Shown in pieces: positions 1 through 7,041 of a stretch of DNA of 18,094 nt. How positions within the stretch are numbered: position 1 is the stretch's first letter; every line of letters starts with the position of its first letter. The notes beneath the pieces were generated by a model that was given only the letters and a program-made list of their open reading frames with translations, did no database searches and was not told the origin of the DNA. The position numbers and the translations under genes are program-made. The DNA is from Candidatus Coatesiibacteriota bacterium (GTDB lineage: Bacteria > RBG-13-66-14 > B26-G2 > JAUVZD01). The stretch covers positions 1 to 18,094 of the forward strand of contig JAUVZD010000016.1 of assembly GCA_030602715.1 (NCBI GenBank), given 5' to 3'.

Positions 1-300
1 ATCGGCGGAAACCGTCCAGCTCACTCCATCATCGGTTGATGTGGCATAGTATATCCGGCTGTTTTCGCCGGATGCGGTGGCGGAAAACCACATCTTATAT
101 ACCCCCTCCTCATAGACCACCGCCGGGTCCTGCTTCCATCTAGTATCCTCGCCGGGCAGTCCACTGGGCAGGACCGGATTGGAACCACTCTTGACCCACC
201 CATAGGGCCAATCCCCTCCGCCGAGGAAATCGCAGGAAGGGGCGGAGAGAAGAACGATGATGACCGATAGAACAAATGCTCGGAAAAAAATAAACCTCAT
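1..300 (-). CDS. Secreted beta-propeller lipoprotein, glycoside hydrolase-like (N-terminal part)
   Basis: The gene starts at the ATG whose complement is 298-300 and runs open for 100 codons to the window edge, so only its N-terminus is present. A hydrophobic signal (FVLSVIIVLLSAPSC) ends in a cysteine at residue 24, suggesting a lipoprotein, although the lipobox (APSC) is weak. The following residues (KQDPAVVYEEGVYKMWFSA, then IYYATSTDDGVSW) have the pattern of one blade of the five-bladed propellers of GH43, GH32, GH130 and related proteins: a 'DP-V...G-Y-MWF-A' strand, then 'I-YATS-DG--W'. The likely role is binding or cutting an extracellular glycan, but related propellers are often non-enzymatic and the catalytic residues lie outside the window. 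It is separated from the next minus-strand operon by that operon's terminator. Confidence 0.7.
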   Translation of the reverse strand, partial: MRFIFFRAFVLSVIIVLLSAPSCDFLGGGDWPYGWVKSGSNPVLPSGLPGEDTRWKQDPAVVYEEGVYKMWFSATASGENSRIYYATSTDDGVSWTVSAD

Positions 301-502
301 CGGCAAACCCCCATTCTGTCCCCCATATTATGCCATAAGAGAGGGAAAAAAACAGTAATTTCATACAACAAATCGTTATGCGGTAAAGAAGCATTTCCAC
401 ATCTTTCCGTCAGGCCCTTCGTTAACCATTGCATAAAACAATAAGGACCTTCCTCCCATCAAATACATAAATCCTGGCGAGACCACTAGGGGGGAGTAGA
501 GC

Positions 503-538
503 ACAAAACCAAAGCTCCACGCCGAAACGGCGTGGAGC
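503..538 (-). terminator. Rho-independent terminator of the kbl operon
   Basis: A perfect 11-bp inverted repeat (514-524 with 528-538, loop of 3) is followed, on the minus strand, by a broken T tract (TTTGGTTTTG). It lies about 45 bp downstream of the kbl stop codon. Confidence 0.85.
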
Positions 539-581
539 ATATAATCAGTTCTCTTTGGGGAAAGCACCCGGTCGTTTAAAA

Positions 582-1829
582 CTACATCCCATACTTTTCA
601 ATTATCTCCTCTTTGCTCTTGTGCAGGATGTCGTATTTCTTCCCCACCTTGATGAAGGCGGATATCGCTTTGTCAAGGTGCTTCTGCTTATGACCTGCGG
701 AGAGCTGGACCCGTATGCGAGCCTGCCCCTTGGGCACTACGGGGAAGGAGAAACCGATCACATATATTCCCTCGGCATACATATCCCGAGCCACATCCTG
801 AGCCAGCTTGGCGTTATACAGCATAATGGGCACGATGGGATGCACCCCGGGACGGATATCAAAGCCGGCGGAGGTCATCTTCTCCCTGAAGTATCTGGTG
901 TTCTCCTCCAGCTGGTCCCGCCGTTCGGTGGTCCTGGAGAGCAAATCTATCACCCTGCCGGCGGCGGAGATGATCACCGGGGGCACCGAATTGGAGAAGA
1001 GATAGGGACGACCCCGCTGGCGATACATCTCAATCAGCTCCTTGCGCCCGCTGATACAGCCCCCGCTCGCTCCCCCCAAAGCCTTGCCCAGCGTGGTGGT
1101 GAGCAGGTCAATACGCCCCATCACTCCGCAGTGCTCGTGGCTGCCCCGACCGGTCCTGCCCATAAAGCCGGTGGCGTGGGAATCGTCCAGCATTACCATC
1201 GCATCATATTTATCCGCCAGGTCGCAGATTGCATCCAGAGGGGCAATATCACCGTCCATGGAGAAAACGCCGTCTGTAGCTATGACCCTAAAGCGCTTGT
1301 CCTGATGAAGCTGTAGCTTCTTCTCCAGGTGCTTCATATCCAGATGTTTATAGGAATCCTGCTGGGAGGAGGCAAGGCGGATGCCGTCAATTATGGAGGC
1401 ATGGTTGAGCCTGTCGCAGATGACGATATCCTCTTTACCAAGTATAGCCTCAAAGACGGCGGCGTTGGCGTCCATACAGGAGGAGAAGAGGATGGTGTCC
1501 TCGGTACCCAGAAAATCGCTCAGCTTCTCCTCCAGCTCACGGTGTATGTCCTGCGTCCCGCAGATGAAGCGCACTGAGCTCATGCCGTAGCCCCGCTCCT
1601 CCAGACCGTCGTGAGCGGCTTGTAGCACCTCCGGGTGGCTGGACAGCCCCAGATAGTTGTTGGCGCACATATTGATGACCGCGGAAAGCTCGGCGCCTGC
1701 GGGATACTCCACCTCTATATCCGCAGACTGGGGAGAGTGAATATAGCGCTCTTCCTTAAATAAACCCTGCTCTTCTATCTCCTTCAGTTCTTTGGAGAAA
1801 AATTCCTGGGCTTCTTTGCTGTAAACCAT
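582..1829 (-). CDS. kbl: 2-amino-3-ketobutyrate CoA ligase (glycine C-acetyltransferase)
   Basis: This is a PLP-dependent alpha-oxoamine synthase of 415 residues, slightly longer than E. coli KBL (about 398). KBL cleaves 2-amino-3-ketobutyrate with CoA to glycine and acetyl-CoA, or runs the reverse condensation. Visible family signatures are [11 protein letters not shown] (52-62), [14 protein letters not shown] (81-94), LNHASIIDG with the PLP-stacking His143, DDSHATGF with Asp215 and His218, and the Schiff-base lysine Lys249 in [20 protein letters not shown] and [10 protein letters not shown] further on are also KBL-like. The ATG at 1829 is preferred because GGAGG lies 6 nt upstream; an in-frame TTG at 1832 is too close. 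It is the last gene of an operon with an acyl carrier protein and an acetyl-CoA synthetase-like ligase. No threonine dehydrogenase gene, the usual partner, is nearby. Serine palmitoyltransferase is a relative but the sequence is much closer to KBL. Confidence 0.9.
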   Translation of the reverse strand: MVYSKEAQEFFSKELKEIEEQGLFKEERYIHSPQSADIEVEYPAGAELSAVINMCANNYLGLSSHPEVLQAAHDGLEERGYGMSSVRFICGTQDIHRELEEKLSDFLGTEDTILFSSCMDANAAVFEAILGKEDIVICDRLNHASIIDGIRLASSQQDSYKHLDMKHLEKKLQLHQDKRFRVIATDGVFSMDGDIAPLDAICDLADKYDAMVMLDDSHATGFMGRTGRGSHEHCGVMGRIDLLTTTLGKALGGASGGCISGRKELIEMYRQRGRPYLFSNSVPPVIISAAGRVIDLLSRTTERRDQLEENTRYFREKMTSAGFDIRPGVHPIVPIMLYNAKLAQDVARDMYAEGIYVIGFSFPVVPKGQARIRVQLSAGHKQKHLDKAISAFIKVGKKYDILHKSKEEIIEKYGM

Positions 1830-1860
1830 CAATTTCCTCCTTCATTCCCGAAAGCTGAAC

Positions 1861-1879
1861 CATCCTCCGACGGAGGATG
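1861..1879 (-). other. Intercistronic hairpin between the ACP gene and kbl
   Basis: A perfect 8-bp inverted repeat (1861-1868 with 1872-1879, loop of 3) sits in the 79-bp gap upstream of the kbl ribosome binding site. No T tract follows on the minus strand, so it is not a classical terminator. It could be an RNA-processing or stability element that sets kbl expression apart from the upstream genes. Confidence 0.45.
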
Positions 1880-1908
1880 AAAATGGATAATTCCGAGATG
1901 CTCCTTAT

Positions 1909-2166
1909 TTACTTGTCCTGGCGATATCTCTCCACCAGCTTCATTATGTTGGTCACCGTGTCAAAGGTTTCGGGTATAGCCTCCTGGTCGGGGATATTGG
2001 CGTTGTATTTCTGGCGCAGGAACATCAACAGGGAGACCAAAGAGAAAGAATCCACCAACCCGCCGGTTATCAACGGCGTGTTCTCGTCAACCTCTATCCC
2101 CGAATCCTCATCCAGATATTCTTCCCGCACATATTCCAGAATTACATCCTTCATTTCCGCATCCAT
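1909..2166 (-). CDS. Acyl carrier protein-like phosphopantetheine protein
   Basis: This 85-residue acidic protein has the size and helix pattern of an acyl carrier protein. The motif GGLVDSFSLVSLL (35-47) carries the expected phosphopantetheine serine, Ser40, in a D-S-F-S-L variant of the canonical DSL motif, as seen in stand-alone carrier proteins of specialised pathways rather than in the FabF-linked AcpP. The start was set at the ATG at 2166 because AAAGGAGG lies 6-7 nt upstream; an upstream in-frame ATG would add nine residues and has no such site. It lies 36 bp downstream of the adenylate-forming ligase gene and 79 bp upstream of kbl on the same strand. That suggests the ligase loads, or KBL unloads, a thioester carried on this protein, but the cargo cannot be read from the sequence. 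Confidence 0.85.
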   Translation of the reverse strand: MDAEMKDVILEYVREEYLDEDSGIEVDENTPLITGGLVDSFSLVSLLMFLRQKYNANIPDQEAIPETFDTVTNIMKLVERYRQDK

Positions 2167-2202
2167 CGTTCCTCCTTTCAGATTATCCAACAACCGTCAG
2201 TT

Positions 2203-3903
<1,701 letters not shown>

Positions 3904-3977
3904 TCTAAGCCAGAACTCCTTTTAAGATCATCGTTTGACCCACAATTATCTTACAGCAGAACCTGGAACGGATGCCC

Positions 3978-4006
3978 ATTTTACAATCCCCACTGAAATT
4001 AGGCAA
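3978..4006 (-). promoter_or_regulatory. Probable sigma70-type promoter of the acsA-ACP-kbl operon
   Basis: On the minus strand TTGCCT (4001-4006) is followed after 17 bp by TAAAAT (3978-3983). It lies about 75 bp upstream of the ligase start codon. The assignment rests only on the match to the consensus and the position. Confidence 0.5.
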
Positions 4007-4065
4007 GGGGAAAAAGCCTTGATGATTGACTACCTATAAAATTTGATTAATAGAAGGAGATGATT

Positions 4066-4527
4066 ATGTTTCGGAAAACATTACTGGTACTATCCGCTTT
4101 AACGCTGTTGTTCGGAGTTGCTTTTTCTGAAACTGAGGAATTGCAACCTGAGAAGGATGCAGGCATCTTTGAAGGTACACCTACAGGTCAATACGGTTCA
4201 ATGGATTTCTGCTGGATAGGCTACGACTCTGGACGATGCGATACACTTATTCACTTCCCACTGGATGATTACATCGGGGTTGAGTTGTATAGTGCAACAC
4301 TAGAAGTATATGTTTTTCACTTCTGGGGAACTATACCCAGCGATAACTGGATGGCACGGGTGGCTGACGATTGGGTGGAGACCATCGTCTGCTGGTAATA
4401 CACCCCCGGCTGGGACGACGGGATAGTATTGGATTTCGGTCCACCCACCCGGACAAACACCGACCAGATTGCCGACCCCCACTGGATATTCCCCGGTCAG
4501 GTGTTTGTCATTCCCCCCGCTCCTTAA
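4066..4527 (+). pseudogene. Decayed secreted DNRLRE-domain protein with LysM-like tail
   Basis: Reading starts at the ATG at 4066 (AAGGAG 6 nt upstream). A clear signal peptide (MFRKTLLVLSALTLLFGVAFS) is followed by a region matching the DNRLRE extracellular domain: DAGIFEGTPTGQYGS, DTLIHFPLDDYIG, SATLEVYVF, VADDWVETIVCW. A TAA stop at 4396-4398 falls where that domain normally continues. The same frame then stays open for 42 codons to 4527 and encodes TNTDQIADPHWIFPGQVFVIP, which resembles the second half of a LysM repeat (usually 'I-DPHWIYPGQVLVIP'). The simplest reading is a nonsense change plus a deletion that joined pieces of a longer secreted protein. Alternatively the 110-residue product up to the TAA is still made. 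A terminator follows immediately. Confidence 0.6.
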
Positions 4528-4549
4528 GAACACCGTAATAAACAAGATT

Positions 4550-4583
4550 GAGGAGATGGCTCAAATGCCGTCTCCTCTTTCTT
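4550..4583 (+). terminator. Rho-independent terminator
   Basis: An 11-bp stem with one G-T wobble (4550-4560 with 4567-4577, loop of 6) is followed by TTTCTT. It closes the DNRLRE pseudogene transcript. Confidence 0.85.
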
Positions 4584-4624
4584 ATCTAGTTGGCAGGGGA
4601 ATATAAGAGAGATATAAACTTCGC

Positions 4625-4654
4625 TTGACATACCAGTGCTGCACTTTGTATACT
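4625..4654 (+). promoter_or_regulatory. Sigma70-type promoter for the hemerythrin gene
   Basis: A perfect -35 box TTGACA (4625-4630) is followed after 18 bp by TATACT (4649-4654). It lies just after the upstream terminator and implies a leader of about 190 nt before the start codon at 4854. Confidence 0.7.
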
Positions 4655-4746
4655 ACAAACAAGACCACCTGTAACTTTTCGCAAGTTTTCGGAACAATTA
4701 GGGGTAACATCCAGTTTATTACAGAAATATAATATCGCTTCGCCCG

Positions 4747-4797
4747 CCATATGCCAAAAGCCCAAAGGGCACAATCAATTTGGGATTAAACATATGG
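4747..4797 (+). other. Possible structured leader RNA upstream of the hemerythrin gene
   Basis: Three nested complementary pairs can be drawn by eye: CCATATG (4747-4753) with CATATGG (4791-4797), CCAAA (4754-4758) with TTTGG (4779-4783), and GCCC (4760-4763) with GGGC (4767-4770). There is a 7-nt bulge on the 3' side. No known riboswitch class was recognised. Confidence 0.3.
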
Positions 4798-4853
4798 ACC
4801 ACCATGGAAGAAGATAAGCACTAATCAAAAAATATGTCAATAGGAGGAAGACC

Positions 4854-6074
4854 ATGGGCAAACCCTCTGGAAAGGATGCACAGAAAAAAGAAATCCTAAA
4901 ACAGGTCATCAAGGAACTCCATCAGGGCGCAGAACCCGAAAAGGTAAAAGAGAGATTCAAAGAGGTGATCGCGGACACCACACCGATCGAACTCGCCCAC
5001 ATAGAGGAGGAACTGATAAAAGAGGGAATACCTCAAGAGGAGATCCACAGGCTTTGCGATATTCACCTGGCGGTATTTGAGGAATCGCTTGAAAGGGAGA
5101 AAGCGCAAGCACCACCGGGACACCCCATCCATATACTCACCGAGGAACACAAAATGGTCCTGAACTTCGCCGATGGGTTACAGGATGTCGCCAAGGAGAT
5201 AAAGAGGGCGGGCGATTATGAATCCGCCGGTGAGCAGATGAGACAATTGGACCATGCGGTAAAACATTTCAAGGAATCGGAAAGTCATTACCTACGGGAG
5301 GAGAACGTCCTCTTCCCATATCTTGAGAAACACGGAATAACCCAGCCCCCGGCGATTATGTGGATAGAGCACGACAAGATAAGGGAGATGGAGAAGGGTC
5401 TATATGAGCTCATTGATGCACACAAAAGCATAGAATTTAAGGACTTCGTAAAGCAACTGGAGGAAACTTCACTAGCCTTGGCGGAGATGCTGGCAAGCCA
5501 CTTTCCCAAGGAGAACAACATCCTCTTCCCCTCCGCTCTGAAGGTCATCGGTGAGGATGAATTTAAGGAGATAAGGCACCAATTTGATGAAATCGGCTAC
5601 TGCTGCTTCACCCCCAAACCGGCAACGATAAGCGGCGAGGAATACGAGGAACAAACTACCAAGCACGAAGTAGTGGACCAGGTTTCCTTCCCCACCGGCT
5701 CATTATCAAAAGAGGAGCTGAAAGCCATCTTCAACTCTCTGCCGGTGGATATCACCTTCGTTGGTGCCGACGACACCGTCCGCTTCTTCAGCGAGAGCAA
5801 GGAGAGGATCTTTGTCAGAACTAAAGCGATTATCGGCAGAGAAGTCCAGAAGTGCCATCCCCAAAAGAGCATCCATGTGGTGGAAGGGATACTGGAGGAT
5901 TTCAAATCCGGCAAGAAAGATGTTGCCGAGTTCTGGCTTAATCTTGAGGGCAGGTTAATCTATATCCGCTACTTCCCGGTTCGCAGCGAAGACGGGAGTT
6001 ATCTGGGATGCCTGGAGGTATCCCAGGACACAACCGATATAAAGAAGATTGAAGGTGAGAAGAGACTGCTTTAA
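4854..6074 (+). CDS. DUF438-hemerythrin-PAS protein
   Basis: This 406-residue soluble protein has the three-part architecture of DUF438 proteins from anaerobes: a helical DUF438 region (about 12-80), a hemerythrin-like HHE domain (about 90-240) and a C-terminal PAS domain (about 285-400). Candidate diiron ligands are His99 (EEHK), His145 and Glu149/150 (SHYLREENVLFPYLEKH), His173 (IEHD), and His216 and Glu220 (SHFPKENNILFP). The PAS region contains GREVQKCHPQKSIHVVE and FWLNLEGRLIYIRYF, typical of this subfamily. Such proteins are thought to sense or buffer oxygen, NO or redox state, but the exact function is unsettled. There is no membrane segment and no output domain, so any signal would pass through protein contacts. 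AGGAGG stands 6 nt before the ATG. cutA follows 51 bp downstream and may be cotranscribed. Confidence 0.88.
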   Translation: MGKPSGKDAQKKEILKQVIKELHQGAEPEKVKERFKEVIADTTPIELAHIEEELIKEGIPQEEIHRLCDIHLAVFEESLEREKAQAPPGHPIHILTEEHKMVLNFADGLQDVAKEIKRAGDYESAGEQMRQLDHAVKHFKESESHYLREENVLFPYLEKHGITQPPAIMWIEHDKIREMEKGLYELIDAHKSIEFKDFVKQLEETSLALAEMLASHFPKENNILFPSALKVIGEDEFKEIRHQFDEIGYCCFTPKPATISGEEYEEQTTKHEVVDQVSFPTGSLSKEELKAIFNSLPVDITFVGADDTVRFFSESKERIFVRTKAIIGREVQKCHPQKSIHVVEGILEDFKSGKKDVAEFWLNLEGRLIYIRYFPVRSEDGSYLGCLEVSQDTTDIKKIEGEKRLL

Positions 6075-6125
6075 GCCCACAAAACCTGGGGGTGTAAATG
6101 TGATTAGCAAAAGAGCGGGTGACCT

Positions 6126-6452
6126 ATGACCGAGGAATATATCCAGGTCTCCACCACCACCGAGAAAAAAGAGGACGCCGAAAAGATTGCCCGGGCACTG
6201 GTGGAGAGAAGGCTTGCCGCATGCACCCAGATAGTGGGACCGATAGAGAGCACCTATTGGTGGAAGGGCAATGTGGAGAGGGCGGAAGAATGGCTCTGCA
6301 CAATCAAGAGCAGTAGAAGCCTCTACGCCCAAGTTGAGCGGGAGATAAGCCGGCTTCACCCTTACCAGACGCCCCAGATAATCGCCACCCCCATCGTCTG
6401 CGGGAGCGAGGACTACTTAAAGTGGCTTTCAGACGAGCTTGCGCAGGAGTAG
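6126..6452 (+). CDS. cutA: CutA divalent-cation tolerance protein
   Basis: This 108-residue protein matches CutA1 along its full length: the N-terminal QVSTTTEKKEDAEKIARALVE, RRLAACTQIVGPIESTYWWKG (29-49), EEWLCTIKSS, and HPYQTPQIIATPIVCGSEDYLKWL near the end. CutA proteins are small ferredoxin-fold trimers. They are linked genetically to copper tolerance in E. coli, though the biochemical role is unclear. The aromatic and charged residues conserved at the trimer surface (YWWKG, HPYQTP) are intact. The ribosome binding site before the ATG is weak (GGGTG). It lies downstream of the hemerythrin gene and upstream of a glutaredoxin/YHS/copper-ATPase operon, so a metal-handling role fits its neighbours. 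Confidence 0.95.
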   Translation: MTEEYIQVSTTTEKKEDAEKIARALVERRLAACTQIVGPIESTYWWKGNVERAEEWLCTIKSSRSLYAQVEREISRLHPYQTPQIIATPIVCGSEDYLKWLSDELAQE

Positions 6453-6611
6453 AGTCAGAGTTCCAGGACCGAATGAAAAGACAAAGGTTGAGCTTATCCT
6501 CTCAACTCAATCACCACCACTGCCAGCAAAACCTTTTCCGGGATTCTTTCAAGCCCCGCAAATGTTAATATAGATATGATTTTGAATGGCAAAAAACCAG
6601 AGGAGAAATCT

Positions 6612-6857
6612 ATGACTAACCCCAGCATAACCATCTACTCCGGCGCCACCTGAGCGGACTGCCAAGCGGCAAAGGGTTTCTTTGCCGCCCACAACCTTCC
6701 CTTTACCGACAAGCCGGTGGAGGAGGAAGCCAACCTGAACGAACTGCAGGAGAAGTTCGGACGCCTAGCCACCCCGACCATCATCATAGACGACGAGGTC
6801 ATCGTCGGCTTCCAGGACAATATTGAACAGATCTCCGCTCTAATCCATCACCATTAA
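6612..6857 (+). CDS. Selenocysteine-containing glutaredoxin-like protein (UxxC)
   Basis: The reading frame from the ATG at 6612 (GAGGAG 6 nt upstream) is open to the TAA at 6855-6857 except for one TGA at 6651-6653. Read through, it gives 81 residues with the glutaredoxin/thioredoxin fold pattern: SITIYSGAT, then Sec14-Ala-Asp-Cys17, QAAKGFFAAHNLPF, RLATPTIIIDDEVIVGF with the cis-Pro motif TPT, and a C-terminal helix ending in three histidines. The TGA falls exactly at the nucleophilic cysteine of the CxxC site, and a SECIS-like hairpin follows at the correct distance. Family knowledge says Sec-for-Cys replacement at this position occurs in bacterial glutaredoxins and thioredoxins. The role is probably thiol-disulfide or metal-related reduction in the cytoplasm. 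It heads an operon with a YHS protein and CopA. A conventional caller would miss it or start downstream of the TGA. Confidence 0.88.
6651..6688 (+). promoter_or_regulatory. Bacterial SECIS element with its UGA codon
   Basis: The TGA (6651-6653) is followed after 12 nt by a perfect 9-bp stem (6666-6674 GCGGCAAAG with 6680-6688 CTTTGCCGC). The 5-nt apical loop GGTTT begins 21 nt after the TGA. This fits the bacterial SECIS model: a stem-loop just downstream of the UGA with G in the first apical-loop positions. It should direct SelB-dependent selenocysteine insertion. Confidence 0.85.
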
Positions 6858-6873
6858 ATGAAAGGAGCGAAAT

Positions 6874-7041
6874 ATGCCCTGCGGTAAAGAGACTCACGAG
6901 CATATAGACCCGGTATGCAAAATGAAAGTTGAACACACCGACGACGCTGTTCACAGCGAATACGAGGGAGAGGTCTATCTCTTCTGCTGCCAAACTTGTA
7001 AGGATGAGTTTGACAAAGACCCCACAAAATATCTGGAATGA
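6874..7041 (+). CDS. YHS-domain metal-binding protein, 55 residues
   Basis: This small gene encodes a stand-alone YHS domain: [38 protein letters not shown]. The conserved cysteines (DPVC, FCC, TC) are expected to bind a transition metal; YHS domains occur alone or fused to copper/heavy-metal ATPases. An extra N-terminal [10 protein letters not shown] adds a cysteine and two histidines. The start at 6874 has AAGGAG 6 nt upstream, and the stop TGA (7039-7041) overlaps the CopA start (ATGA), so the two are translationally coupled. CopA begins with a second, similar YHS domain, so this protein may be a separate copy of that metal-loading module. A role as metal chaperone to the ATPase is an inference. 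Confidence 0.9.
   Translation: MPCGKETHEHIDPVCKMKVEHTDDAVHSEYEGEVYLFCCQTCKDEFDKDPTKYLE

Noticed and set aside
555-1316. Long plus-strand reading frame of 253 codons
   Set aside because: It lies antisense to kbl, whose motifs are unmistakable, and its translation shows no domain.
582-1829. Serine palmitoyltransferase or BioF instead of KBL
   Set aside because: The ACP context suggested it, but the full-length match to KBL motifs (for example [14 protein letters not shown] and [11 protein letters not shown]) is much stronger.
4026-4040. Promoter boxes TTGACT and TATAAA before the DNRLRE gene
   Set aside because: The two boxes are only about 3 bp apart and neither has a partner at 16-18 bp.
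6487-6506. Inverted repeat GTTGAG/CTCAAC after cutA as a terminator
   Set aside because: The stem is only 6 bp and no T tract follows; the cutA-to-glutaredoxin gap (6453-6611) holds no convincing terminator.
6651-6653. TGA as an ordinary nonsense mutation or as a reassigned sense codon
   Set aside because: Its position at the catalytic Cys and the SECIS-like hairpin make chance decay unlikely, and other genes in the window end normally in TGA, which argues against reassignment.
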